Positions 50,302 through 58,786 of a DNA stretch of 64,000 nt are shown one piece after another. Both the position numbers and the translations under genes were made by a program. The stretch is taken from assembly GCA_947258585.1 (NCBI GenBank), contig CAMYIZ010000017.1:62001-126000 (forward strand), written 5' to 3'. Under the pieces are notes generated by a model. It searched no databases and was not told where the DNA came from. It saw nothing but the letters and a program-made list of their open reading frames with translations. Positions within the stretch are counted from its first letter, which is position 1, and the number at the start of each line of letters is the position of its first letter. This stretch comes from an uncultured Haliea sp. (GTDB lineage: Bacteria > Pseudomonadota > Gammaproteobacteria > Pseudomonadales > Halieaceae).

Positions 50302-52612
50302 GTTCCTGCTCACGGTGCGCGAGCTGGCGCTGTTCTGCCATCGCCGCGGTGACATCGACCACCGTTTTACGCCCTCGCCCACGGGGCTGGAGGGTATTGC
50401 CGGTCACCAGCGTATCTACCAGCGCCGGCCGGCGTCCTACCAGCGGGAGTTCGCGGTGGAATTCATCCGCGCCGGGTCGCCTGCCGCTGAGCTGCCCGGT
50501 GCGGGCGTCCCGGACCTGCACCTGCGCGGGCGTGCGGATGGCTATGATCGCGAGCGCGGGCTGGTGGAGGAAATCAAGACCTGCCGCATTGACCCGGCGC
50601 GAATCCCGGAGACGGTGAGCCGCCTCGGCCTCGCCCAGGGGCGTCTTTATGCCGCCATGATCGCGGCCCGGGAGGATCTGCCCGGCCTGTCGGTGCAGTT
50701 GACCTGGCTGCAGCTCGACACCGGCGAAGAGCAGAGCCTGCAACAGAGCTACAGCCGCGAGGAGCTGGATACCTTTCTGGAGGACAGCCTGCAACGCTAC
50801 GGGACATGGCTGTCGCGCGTCGCGGCCCGACGTGCCGCGCGTGATAGCAGCCTGCAAACCCTGCCCTTTCCCCATCCCCGCTTTCGCCCGGGCCAGCGTG
50901 AGCTGTCGGAGCGTGTATACAAGTGTGTACACCAGGCTGGGCGCCTGCTGCTGGAGGCGCCTACCGGGATCGGCAAGACCGCCGCTGTGCTCTATCCCGC
51001 GCTGAAGGCGCTGGCGACCGACCGCCACGACAGCATCGTGTTTGCCACCACCCGGATCAGCGGCCGCCGGGCGGCGCAACAGGCCATGGAGCGCTTCGCG
51101 GCGGCGGGCTTTGCCGGCAATGCGCTGAGCCTGATGGCCAAAGAGCAGGTCTGCCTGTCCCCGGGGCGGGCCTGTCACGGGGACGACTGCCCCTACGCCC
51201 GGGGCTACTACGACCGGCTCCCCGATGCCCTGGTGGATGCGCTGGAGCAAACGCTGCTCGACCCGGAATGTCTGGCGGGCATCGCCCGGCGCCACGAGGT
51301 CTGCCCTTACCAGTTGAGCCTTGACCTGGCCCCCTGGGCAGATGTGATCGTGGCGGACGTGCACCACGTGTTCAGCCCCACCGCCAACCTCGCGAACCGG
51401 CTCAGTGAGGACGGGCGGCGCTGGACGGTACTGCTGGACGAGGCCCACGGTCTGCCGGACCGGGCCCGGCAGATGTACGGGGCCGGGTTGGCCAAGGCGG
51501 ACATCCTGGCGGCCCGCCGGGAGGCGCCAGCGGTGCTGAAACCGGTACTGGCAAGGCTCAACCGGGAAATGCTGGCGCTGCAGAAGCTGGACTGGCAGCA
51601 AGCGGACAGTCACTGGCTCGCCGCCGTGCCGGACTCCGTCGGTCAGGGTCTGGAGCGACTTGCCGAGGCGGTGGCGGCGGCACTGGCACAGGATCCCTTC
51701 CTGCTGCAGAGCCGCCCGGCGCTGCGCGACAGCTACTTCGCGGCGCTGCAGTGCCTGCGGGTTCTGGAGCTGTGGGGGGAAGAGTTCGCCCTGGAACTGG
51801 TGCGCAGCCGCGAGCGGCAGAGCCTGCGGCTGGTGCTGCACTGCCTGGACCCTGCGCGGATGCTGGCCCTCAGGCAGCAGGCGCTGCACGCCATGGTGGC
51901 ATTCTCGGCCACCCTGACGCCGCAACGGTGGGCGCTGGAGTCCCTGGGTCTGGATACCTCGGCGGTGGCCTGGCGCGCGCCGTCGCCCTTTCTCGCGGAG
52001 CAGCTGGAGGTGGTACTCGCCACCCATGTGGATACCCGCTACCGGCAGCGCGAGGCCAGCCTGGCGGAGCTGGCACTGCTGCTGCTGGAGTGGCTGGCGA
52101 CGGAGCCGGGCAATTGCCTGCTGTACTTTTCCTCCTACCAGTACCTGCAATCCTGCCTGCAGCGGATGGAGTCCCGGGGCTGGCCGGGTGAGCGCCGGCT
52201 GTGGGTCCAGGGCCGTGCGGGCCAGGGCCGCGAGGCATTGCTGGAGCTGCTGCAGCGGGAGCGCAATGTCGCCGCCTTCTGTGTGCTGGGAGGCGCGTTC
52301 GGTGAGGGCATCGACCTGCCGGGCGACCAGCTAAGCAGCGTGGTGGTGGTCGGGGTGGGCCTGCCCCAGGTGAGCAGCGCCAATGAGCGACTGCGGGAAC
52401 TCTACCAGCGCCGCTACGGCGCCGGATTTGACCACGCCTATCGCTACCCTGGACTGCAGAAGGTCAGCCAGGCCATCGGCCGGGTGGTGCGCACGGAAAC
52501 CGACCGCGGCAAGGCCCTGCTGGTCGACAGCCGCTACGCCGACCCCGCCTGCCGGGTCCTGTTGCCGCCCTGGTGGTCGTACCGGGATTACGTCGCCCCG
52601 GGCAGTCGATAG
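50294..52612 (+). CDS. XPD/Rad3-like DNA helicase with N-terminal RecB-type nuclease domain
   Basis: A 772-residue fusion. Residues 1-170 carry RecB/Cas4-type nuclease motifs in order: a possible His38, Asp82 in GRADG, Glu93 and Lys95 in VEEIK, and QGRLY (Q115, Y119) as the QxxxY motif. Residues 195-770 are a superfamily 2 helicase of the XPD/DinG type: Walker A APTGIGKT (222-229), DEAH (382-385), and four cysteines C287, C294, C299 and C337 spaced to hold the [4Fe-4S] cluster of XPD helicases. The C-terminal GRVVRTETDRGKALLVDSRY is motif VI. ATG at 50294 overlaps the FAN1 gene by 8 bases. The layout recalls Dna2, though with a different helicase superfamily. Confidence 0.88.
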   Translation: MAEFLLTVRELALFCHRRGDIDHRFTPSPTGLEGIAGHQRIYQRRPASYQREFAVEFIRAGSPAAELPGAGVPDLHLRGRADGYDRERGLVEEIKTCRIDPARIPETVSRLGLAQGRLYAAMIAAREDLPGLSVQLTWLQLDTGEEQSLQQSYSREELDTFLEDSLQRYGTWLSRVAARRAARDSSLQTLPFPHPRFRPGQRELSERVYKCVHQAGRLLLEAPTGIGKTAAVLYPALKALATDRHDSIVFATTRISGRRAAQQAMERFAAAGFAGNALSLMAKEQVCLSPGRACHGDDCPYARGYYDRLPDALVDALEQTLLDPECLAGIARRHEVCPYQLSLDLAPWADVIVADVHHVFSPTANLANRLSEDGRRWTVLLDEAHGLPDRARQMYGAGLAKADILAARREAPAVLKPVLARLNREMLALQKLDWQQADSHWLAAVPDSVGQGLERLAEAVAAALAQDPFLLQSRPALRDSYFAALQCLRVLELWGEEFALELVRSRERQSLRLVLHCLDPARMLALRQQALHAMVAFSATLTPQRWALESLGLDTSAVAWRAPSPFLAEQLEVVLATHVDTRYRQREASLAELALLLLEWLATEPGNCLLYFSSYQYLQSCLQRMESRGWPGERRLWVQGRAGQGREALLELLQRERNVAAFCVLGGAFGEGIDLPGDQLSSVVVVGVGLPQVSSANERLRELYQRRYGAGFDHAYRYPGLQKVSQAIGRVVRTETDRGKALLVDSRYADPACRVLLPPWWSYRDYVAPGSR

Positions 52613-53856
52613 CCGGGCTTGGCAAAGGACAGCTGCACGGTACCGATGATGCGCTCGCGGAAACCGCCCTCGCAGTAACAGAGGTAGAACTCCCACATGC
52701 GGATAAACTGGTCGTCGAAGCCCATCCGGCGCACGGTCTCGAGCTGGCCCATGAACCGCTCGCGCCAGCAGGCCAGGGTGCGCGCATAATCCTGGGTGAT
52801 GTCCCGCAGATGCACCATCTGCATGTCGGTGTCTTTGGCAAGGTGGTCGGCAATCACCGCCATGGACGGCAGGCAGCCGCCCGGGAAGATAAACCGCTTG
52901 ATGAAATCCACCGTGTCCCGTGCCTGGCGGTAGCGCTGGTCGCTGATGGTGATGGCCTGGATCACCATCTTGCCGGTGGGCTTCAGCAGCGCGCTGCAGC
53001 GGGCAAAATAGTTGCTGTAGAAGTGATGGCCCACAGCCTCGATCATCTCGATGGAAACCAGTTTGTCGAATTGGCCGTTGAGGTTGCGGTAGTCCTCGCA
53101 GAGCACCGTGATCCGCTCCGAGAGGCCCAGTGCCGCCACCCGCTGGCGGGCATACTCGTACTGTTCCCGGGAAATGGTCGTGGTGGTAACCCTACAGCCG
53201 TAGTGGCTGGCGGCGTGTATCGCCATGCCGCCCCAGCCGGTGCCGATTTCCACCAGATGGTCCTCCGGGGTCAGTTCCAGCTGGCGGCAGATCTCGTCCA
53301 GCTTGGCCAGCGAGGCCTCCTCCAGCGTGGCCGCGGGGGTGTCGAACACCGCCGCCGAGTACATCATGGTCGGGTCGAGGAACAGCTGGAAAAAATCGTT
53401 GCCGAGATCGTAATGGGCGGCGATGTTCTTGCGCGAGCCCTTGTGGGTGTTGCGATTCAGGCTGTGGGCGAGTTTCAGGCCCATGCGTACGGGCCAGGAC
53501 TGTTTTGCCTCCACGGCCTCCATGGTCACCAGGTTGGCGCTGAACAGGCGGGTTACCGCGGTCAGGTCCGGCGTGCTCCAGTCACCTTCGATGTAGGCTT
53601 CGCCCGAGCCGATGGTGCCGCCCGCCAGCAATTTGCCGTAGACAGCGGGGTTGTGCACGTACACCTCGGCGTGGGGTTCGCCCTCGCGCTCCGGGTCGCC
53701 GACCCGAAAGACCTGGCCGCCGTCGTGGATCGTCATGCTGCCCACGGTGAAATTGTCCAGCACCCGCAGCAACAGCTTGCGGGCCAGCCGGGTGTTTGAC
53801 CAGCGGCCGGAAGCCCTGGTCTGCAGCCTAACCTGGCTGACACTTACATCACTCAT
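52588..53856 (-). CDS. Cyclopropane-fatty-acid-synthase-like SAM methyltransferase
   Basis: A 422-residue member of the CfaS family. An N-terminal lipid-binding-like domain (1-120, with AYIEGDWSTPDLTAV) precedes the SAM domain with motif I VEIGTGWGG. AAHYDLGNDFFQLFLDPTMMYS and the active-site region with SIEMIEAVGHHFYSNYFA are typical of enzymes that transfer methylene or methyl to unsaturated acyl chains in phospholipid. It is the third gene of an operon with an FAD oxidoreductase and a DUF1365 protein, next to rpoE-chrR. Similar clusters belong to the singlet-oxygen regulon of Rhodobacter, some tied to furan fatty acid formation. The exact lipid product here is unproven. Confidence 0.88.
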   Translation of the reverse strand: MSDVSVSQVRLQTRASGRWSNTRLARKLLLRVLDNFTVGSMTIHDGGQVFRVGDPEREGEPHAEVYVHNPAVYGKLLAGGTIGSGEAYIEGDWSTPDLTAVTRLFSANLVTMEAVEAKQSWPVRMGLKLAHSLNRNTHKGSRKNIAAHYDLGNDFFQLFLDPTMMYSAAVFDTPAATLEEASLAKLDEICRQLELTPEDHLVEIGTGWGGMAIHAASHYGCRVTTTTISREQYEYARQRVAALGLSERITVLCEDYRNLNGQFDKLVSIEMIEAVGHHFYSNYFARCSALLKPTGKMVIQAITISDQRYRQARDTVDFIKRFIFPGGCLPSMAVIADHLAKDTDMQMVHLRDITQDYARTLACWRERFMGQLETVRRMGFDDQFIRMWEFYLCYCEGGFRERIIGTVQLSFAKPGYRLPGAT

Positions 53857-53857
53857 C

Positions 53858-54613
53858 CTACACTCCAGAGGTCTTTGATCCGGGATGGCCGTGGACAGGC
53901 ACACCCTTGATAAACAGGCGCAGTGCCTGCCAGTAAATAGCCAGCGCCACCTGTGCGGTCATCAGGGGGTAGCGCCAGAGAACGCGATTGAGGTTGCGGG
54001 ACGTCATGGGCAGGGCCCGCAGGGACAAGCTGGCATCGAACACCTTGCCCGCGTCAGTGGTGGTGGCCAGGTAGATGGACAGCTGTTCGTCGGGGGTGCT
54101 GCTGCGCCAGTGGTACTGCATGCCCATGGGGTTGAAGGGCGAGACGTGCATGGACTTGGCGAAGTCCTGCTGCAGCCAGCGGCCCTCCCCGGCTGCGGTC
54201 AGCACATAGCTGTGGCGCTCTTCCCAGGGTGTGTTGGTCACCTCGGCCACCAGGTACTCAAGCCGGGTCTCGTCTTCGTTGAAGCAGTAGTAGCAGGCGA
54301 TGGGGTTGATGATGTAGCCGAAGTAGCGCAGGTTCGCCAGCAGGTAGATGGGGCCGCTGTGGCTGGCGCCGGTCTCCTCGCGGATTCGACGTCGCACCTC
54401 GTCCTGCAGGGGCTGGTCCGGGTCGCCGAGGAAGTCGCTGCGCCGGAAACGGGCCAGCGCCCAGTGGGTGGCGGACCAGAACCAGCGGCCGCGGAATAGT
54501 TCGGGCAGTTCGTCGAGGCAAATCCAGGGCATGAACACGCGGTAGCTGAATTCATGTGACCTGGGGCTGAAGCGTCGATGGCGCAGCAGGCCCTGGTAGA
54601 GGCGTGATTTCAC
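53858..54613 (-). CDS. DUF1365 family protein
   Basis: A 251-residue protein of unknown function. It starts with SRLYQGLLRHRRFSPRSHEFSYRVFM, a family hallmark, and has YIINPIACYYCF, TNTPWEERHSYVL and KSMHVSPFNPMGMQYHW, rich in His and aromatic residues that could bind a metal or haem. The C-terminal RNLNRVLWRYPLMTAQVALAIYW may lie on the membrane. It overlaps the FAD oxidoreductase gene by 4 bases and ends one base before the methyltransferase start, so the three are surely one operon. DUF1365 proteins almost always travel with these two partners and take part in modifying unsaturated fatty acids. Confidence 0.9.
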   Translation of the reverse strand: MKSRLYQGLLRHRRFSPRSHEFSYRVFMPWICLDELPELFRGRWFWSATHWALARFRRSDFLGDPDQPLQDEVRRRIREETGASHSGPIYLLANLRYFGYIINPIACYYCFNEDETRLEYLVAEVTNTPWEERHSYVLTAAGEGRWLQQDFAKSMHVSPFNPMGMQYHWRSSTPDEQLSIYLATTTDAGKVFDASLSLRALPMTSRNLNRVLWRYPLMTAQVALAIYWQALRLFIKGVPVHGHPGSKTSGV

Positions 54614-55869
54614 GCGGCGGCCTTGCTGGCCTGGTCAATGGCCGTGGCCACGCGCAGGGCGCTGGCCACGCCATCTTCGTGAAAGCCATTGTGCCAGTAG
54701 GCGCCACAGTACCAGGTGCGATGTTGACCGTTGATCTCGTGCCAGCGGGCCTGGGCGGCGATGCCCGCGAGTGAAAATACCGGGTGGGCGTAGTTGAACG
54801 TGCCCAGAATCTTGTTGGGGTTGATGGAGCGCGTGTCGTTGAGCGTCACGCAGAAGGTCTCCGGCGCCTGCAGCCCCTGCAGGATGTTCATGTTGTAGGT
54901 GACCACCGCGCGCTGTTCGTCCACGCCGAGGCGGTAGTTCCAGCTGGACCAGGTCTTGCGGCTGCGTGGCAGCAAACGGGTATCGGTGTGCAGCACGACC
55001 TCGTTGTCCTGGTAGGGCAGCGCTCCCAGTACCTGGGATTCCGCCGCGCTGGGCTCGGCCAGCATGGCCAGCGCCTGGTCCGAGTGAGTGGCGATTACCA
55101 CCTGGTCGAAGCGGAAGCTGCGGCCGTCACGCAGCAGGATGTCGATCCCCTGGGCGCTGCGCCGCAGCTGGGCGACGGCGGCGCCGGTGTGGATGCGTTG
55201 CTCGAAGCGCTGGCAGAGGGGGGCCAGGTATTCCCGGGAGCCGCCCTCGATAACGCGCCACTGCGGCCGGTCATTGACCGACAGCAGGCCGTGGTTGCGG
55301 AAGAAGCGGAGGAAGAATTCCAGCGGAAACTGGCTGATGCTGGCGCAGTCCGCGGACCAGATGGCCGAGCCCATGGGCACCAGGTACTGGCGGGTGAAGG
55401 CGTCTCCATAGCCCTTGCGCTCCAGATAATGGCCGAGGGTCTCGCCATCTTCCAGCTGGCCCGCCTCCAGATCGGCAATGGACTCGCGGTTGAACCGCAG
55501 AATGTCGCGCACCATGCCGATGAAGCGCGGGGAGAAAAGATTCCGGCGCTGGGCAAACAGGGTATCGATGCTGGTGCCGGAATACTCGAGCCCGGAACTG
55601 TCGTCGCTGACGCTAAAGCCCATGGAGGTGGCCTTGCTGACGACCCCGAGCTCGTCCAGCAGGGCGATGAAGTTGGGATAGGTCCAGTCGTTGAAGACGA
55701 TAAAGCCGGTATCGATGGCGTAGCGACGGGTGCCCAGCTTCACATCCACGGTCGCGGTGTGGCCGCCTATCTGGCTGCCGGCCTCGAACACCGATACCTT
55801 GTGTGTCCGGCTCAGGTAGTGGGCGCAGGCCAGGCCGGAAATGCCCGCTCCGATGACGGCTATGTCCAA
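54610..55869 (-). CDS. FAD-dependent oxidoreductase of the DUF1365-Cfa cluster
   Basis: A 419-residue flavoprotein of the amine oxidase/phytoene desaturase type. DIAVIGAGISGLACAHYLSR is the dinucleotide-binding fold, FEAGSQIGGHTATV the following strand, and NWTYPNF-like WTYPNFIALLDELG the conserved front. A TTG at 55869 with AAGGAG 8 bases upstream starts exactly before the Rossmann fold and is preferred over the ATG at 55920, which adds 17 unconserved residues and has a badly spaced site. First gene of the operon with DUF1365 and Cfa-like genes. Predicted promoter of the ECF type at 55952-55980. A role in oxidising or desaturating membrane acyl chains is inferred. Confidence 0.88.
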   Translation of the reverse strand: MDIAVIGAGISGLACAHYLSRTHKVSVFEAGSQIGGHTATVDVKLGTRRYAIDTGFIVFNDWTYPNFIALLDELGVVSKATSMGFSVSDDSSGLEYSGTSIDTLFAQRRNLFSPRFIGMVRDILRFNRESIADLEAGQLEDGETLGHYLERKGYGDAFTRQYLVPMGSAIWSADCASISQFPLEFFLRFFRNHGLLSVNDRPQWRVIEGGSREYLAPLCQRFEQRIHTGAAVAQLRRSAQGIDILLRDGRSFRFDQVVIATHSDQALAMLAEPSAAESQVLGALPYQDNEVVLHTDTRLLPRSRKTWSSWNYRLGVDEQRAVVTYNMNILQGLQAPETFCVTLNDTRSINPNKILGTFNYAHPVFSLAGIAAQARWHEINGQHRTWYCGAYWHNGFHEDGVASALRVATAIDQASKAAA

Positions 55870-55951
55870 CTGCGGTTCTCCTTCGGGCGCTTGCCTGTGC
55901 TGACACGCATAAGCTGTCATGCTCCATGTCGCTGCAAAAGTGTGTTGCCCA

Positions 55952-55980
55952 AGTTACGCCCGCCGCAGGCGCCTGGATCA
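55952..55980 (-). promoter_or_regulatory. ECF sigma (RpoE-ChrR) promoter of the lipid operon
   Basis: On the minus strand TGATCC (55975-55980) is followed after 17 bases by GTAACT (55952-55957). This matches the -35 TGATCC described for the singlet-oxygen sigma factor group and has the same spacing as the divergent rpoE promoter. Confidence 0.7.
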
Positions 55981-56003
55981 TCCTGCCTGTTTAGAAGAGG
56001 GGA

Positions 56004-56032
56004 TGATCCATGCTCTCTGGGCAAGCGTATAC
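56004..56032 (+). promoter_or_regulatory. ECF sigma (RpoE-ChrR) promoter of rpoE-chrR
   Basis: TGATCC (56004-56009) followed after 17 bases by GTATAC (56027-56032). It is nearly a mirror copy of the lipid operon promoter, with 23 bases between the two -35 elements, and implies autoregulation of the sigma factor. Confidence 0.7.
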
Positions 56033-56062
56033 TCCCCTGACGGCAATGGAAAGTAGCGGAGA

Positions 56063-56668
56063 ATGGGTGTGGAAGAACAGGACAAGAGCGCGAACTCCGG
56101 ATGGCAGGCTCCTTCGGGCAGACGGACGGACGAATGGAGCGAATGCCTGACGCTGATCGCTGCCAGCGAAGACCGCGCGGCGTTCACCCGACTGTTTCGG
56201 CACTTTGCCCCGCTGGTCAAGGCATTTGCGCTGTCCGGGTCCAGCCTGTCCGCGACCCATGCCGACGAGCTGGTTCAGGAAGTCATGTTGAAAGTTTGGC
56301 AAAAAGCCCGGGCATTTGATCCGGAGAAGGCCGCGGCGAGTACATGGGTGTACACGATTGCCCGCAACTGCCGTACGGACATGTTTCGGCGGCTGCAGAA
56401 GTTTGACACCCCCCTGGCCGCGGATGATTTCACTCCGGACCAGGAGCCGTCGGAGCCGTTCGCCATGCTGCAGAGCCGGCGCAGTCGCGACAAGATACAC
56501 GAATTGATGGGGACCTTGCCCCCTGACCAGGCCCAGATCCTGGCCAAGGTATACATGGAAGGAAAGTCGCACGCGGAAGCGGCGGCGGAGTTGGATTTGC
56601 CGTTGGGTACCGTGAAGTCACGGGTGCGGCTGGCAATCCAGAAACTGCAAATTCAGATAGACAGGTAA
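56063..56668 (+). CDS. rpoE: ECF sigma factor of the RpoE-ChrR (ECF11) group
   Basis: A 201-residue extracytoplasmic-function sigma factor. Region 2 holds FTRLFRHFAPLVKAF, ADELVQEVMLKVWQKA and STWVYTIARNCRTD; region 4 holds HELMGTLPPDQAQILAKVYM and the helix-turn-helix SHAEAAAELDLPLGTVKSRVR. It directs transcription from TGATCC promoters in answer to singlet oxygen or photo-oxidative stress in known members. The anti-sigma gene chrR follows 13 bases later. The start could instead be the GTG at 56069, which has GGAG 7 bases upstream, while the ATG at 56063 is too near it. Its own promoter at 56004-56032 fits autoregulation. Confidence 0.92.
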   Translation: MGVEEQDKSANSGWQAPSGRRTDEWSECLTLIAASEDRAAFTRLFRHFAPLVKAFALSGSSLSATHADELVQEVMLKVWQKARAFDPEKAAASTWVYTIARNCRTDMFRRLQKFDTPLAADDFTPDQEPSEPFAMLQSRRSRDKIHELMGTLPPDQAQILAKVYMEGKSHAEAAAELDLPLGTVKSRVRLAIQKLQIQIDR

Positions 56669-56681
56669 GAAAGAAGATACT

Positions 56682-57338
56682 ATGGCCAAGTTTCATCCAA
56701 GTGTGGACTTACTCACTGAATACACCGCGGGAATCCTGCCTCTGGCACAGTCCGCATGTATATCGGCTCATCTCAACTACTGTCAGCAGTGCCAGCAGCA
56801 GACGGCCCGGCTGCAGGATCTCGGTGCCGTGCTCTTTGATGGCCTGACGCCGGTGCCTGTGGGTGATGCCATGCTGGACAGGGTGCTGGCGCGCCTCGAT
56901 GAGGAGCCGCCCCTGAGCTATCGCCGTGCCGACGACCTCTCCCTGGGGCGCCTGCCGGCGGTACTGCAGCGGTTGATGCGGGGCGACTTCTCCGAGCTCA
57001 GCTGGAAAAAGCTGACGTCCTCGCTCGCGATCAGTCACCTGAAGACCGGTGATCCGGGCTACGAGTTCGCGCTCTACCACATCAAGGCCGGGGGCAGGAT
57101 TCCCGAGCACACCCACCGCGGTTCGGAAATGACCCTGGTGCTGCAGGGCGGGTTCTCCGATGCGGAAGGCAGTTACCATGAAGGTGACTTCATCTACCGG
57201 GATGCCAGCGACACCCACGCCCCCACGGCCCTGCAGTCCGAGGACTGTATTTGCCTGGCGGTACTGGATGCACCACTCCGGTTCACCGGCTGGAAGTACC
57301 GCTGGATGAACCCGTTCCTGCAACTCAAGGCCGGTTAA
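56682..57338 (+). CDS. chrR: Zinc anti-sigma factor ChrR
   Basis: A 218-residue anti-sigma factor of the ChrR family. The N-terminal zinc anti-sigma domain has His5, His30, Cys34 and Cys37 (HLNYCQQC), matching the four zinc ligands of Rhodobacter ChrR. The C-terminal cupin domain holds His143, His145 and Glu149 in EHTHRGSE and His179 in SDTHAP, the second zinc site required to sense singlet oxygen. Both sites are complete, so it should bind and release RpoE as described for relatives. It is translated with rpoE, 13 bases after its stop, and followed by a terminator. Confidence 0.94.
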   Translation: MAKFHPSVDLLTEYTAGILPLAQSACISAHLNYCQQCQQQTARLQDLGAVLFDGLTPVPVGDAMLDRVLARLDEEPPLSYRRADDLSLGRLPAVLQRLMRGDFSELSWKKLTSSLAISHLKTGDPGYEFALYHIKAGGRIPEHTHRGSEMTLVLQGGFSDAEGSYHEGDFIYRDASDTHAPTALQSEDCICLAVLDAPLRFTGWKYRWMNPFLQLKAG

Positions 57339-57375
57339 GCAAGCCGGCAACTGAAGGCGGGTAAAGCGAGGTAGA

Positions 57376-57399
57376 AGCCCCCTGACGGGGGCTTTTTTA
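57376..57399 (+). terminator. Rho-independent terminator after chrR
   Basis: GCCCCC and GGGGGC pair around TGAC, followed by six T, 38 bases after the chrR stop codon. It insulates the rpoE-chrR transcript from the pnt operon. Confidence 0.9.
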
Positions 57400-57475
57400 T
57401 GCTCTGGCCGCGGCCGTTGGGGCCACCGCAGGGCACTGGTCGCCATACTTTCCGGTGATGTTTACCGCGAATATA

Positions 57476-57503
57476 TTGATTTTGCGAATAAACGGCATAA
57501 TTT
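57476..57503 (+). promoter_or_regulatory. Candidate sigma-70 promoter of the pnt operon
   Basis: TTGATT at 57476-57481 and TAATTT at 57498-57503 are separated by 16 bases in an AT-rich part of the 304-base chrR-pntAA gap. A leader of about 130 bases would follow. Apart from this and the chrR terminator, nothing else is recognisable in that gap. Confidence 0.4.
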
Positions 57504-57642
57504 CGCCCCGGCGATCTGTGTGCTACAGTCCGTCGCCGGCGAGGGTCACGGCCAGAATAAGACGCTGCTACAACGGCGCCAGCGGGCCTGAATCTGCAAG
57601 ATTTACCAACGACACGCTTATATAAACGGGGTAGGAAGCACT

Positions 57643-58785
57643 ATGCGCATCGCAATTCCCAGGGAGACTCATCCGGGAGAGAACCGGGTGCCGGTCACGC
57701 CGGAGACAGCCAAGAAATTGTGCCGTCTGGGCGCTGATCTTGTTATCGAGAGCGGTATGGGGCTAGGCTCCGGTTTTACCGACGAAGAGTACACCGAGGC
57801 CGGAGCCACGCTGAGCAGCGACCGCGAGGCCCTGTTCCGCGAAGCGGACATGTTGCTGCGCCTGCGCAAACCGGAAAAGGCTGACATCGCCCTGATGAAG
57901 CAGGGCTGCATCCATATAAGTTACCTGGATCCCTTCAACGAGCACGACCTGGTGCGCACACTGCAGCAGCAGGGCGTGACCGCCATCAGCATGGAAATGA
58001 TCCCCCGCACCACCCGCAGCCAGAAGATGGATGCGCTGAGCTCCCAGGCCAACCTGGCGGGCTACGTGATGGTGCTGCAGGCGGCCACCCACCTGCCGCG
58101 CATATTTCCGATGATGATGACCCCGGCGGGTACCCTGAAGCCGGCCAAGGTGTTCGTGATCGGCGCCGGCGTGGCCGGCCTGCAGGCGATCGCCACCGCC
58201 AAGCGCCTGGGCGCCCGGGTGACCGCGTTTGATACCCGCCCGGTTGTGGCCGAACAGGTGCAGTCACTGGGCGCAACCTTCCTCGATATCGATCTCGGCC
58301 AGACCGGCGAGACCGCGGGTGGCTATGCCACCGAGCTGACGCCAGAGCAGATCCAGAAGCAGCGCGAGGCCCAGAAGGCGACCATTGCTGACTCCGACGT
58401 GGTGATCACCACGGCCCAGGTCTTCGGCCGCAAGCCTCCGGTGATTGTTACCCGGGACATGGTGGAGGGCATGAAGCCCGGTTCCGTGATCGTCGACATG
58501 GCGGCCGAAACCGGCGGCAATGTGGAAGGCTCGGTCGCCAATGAAGTGGTCACGGTGAACGGCGTCACCATCATCGGCAAGGGCAACCTGCCGAATGAAG
58601 TGTGCCGCGATGCCAGCCACATGTACGCCAGCAACCTGTTCAACCTGGTGGAAGATGCCTGGGACAAGGAAGGCAAACACTTCAAGATCGATTTTGAACA
58701 CGACATCCTGCCGGGCTGCATCATCACCCACGGCGGCGAGGTTACCAACGAAACCATCAAGAACATCCTGGAGGGGGGCAACTGA
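57643..58785 (+). CDS. pntAA: NAD(P) transhydrogenase subunit alpha part 1
   Basis: A 380-residue NAD(H)-binding domain I protein of proton-translocating transhydrogenase. MRIAIPRETHPGENRVPVTPE is the alanine dehydrogenase-like start; the Rossmann motif is VIGAGVAGLQAIATAKRLGA; and the later YATELTPEQIQKQ loop covers the nucleotide. Unlike the long Escherichia PntA, the hydrophobic C-terminal part is a separate gene here (pntAB), as in Rhodospirillum. AGGAAG lies upstream of the ATG. The operon continues with pntAB and pntB and supplies NADPH using the proton gradient. Confidence 0.96.
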   Translation: MRIAIPRETHPGENRVPVTPETAKKLCRLGADLVIESGMGLGSGFTDEEYTEAGATLSSDREALFREADMLLRLRKPEKADIALMKQGCIHISYLDPFNEHDLVRTLQQQGVTAISMEMIPRTTRSQKMDALSSQANLAGYVMVLQAATHLPRIFPMMMTPAGTLKPAKVFVIGAGVAGLQAIATAKRLGARVTAFDTRPVVAEQVQSLGATFLDIDLGQTGETAGGYATELTPEQIQKQREAQKATIADSDVVITTAQVFGRKPPVIVTRDMVEGMKPGSVIVDMAAETGGNVEGSVANEVVTVNGVTIIGKGNLPNEVCRDASHMYASNLFNLVEDAWDKEGKHFKIDFEHDILPGCIITHGGEVTNETIKNILEGGN

Positions 58786-58786
58786 T

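Noticed and set aside
49793-52150. 785-codon minus-strand frame opposite the nuclease and helicase genes
   Set aside because: The helicase has Walker, DEAH and cysteine motifs in register; the opposing frame has none.
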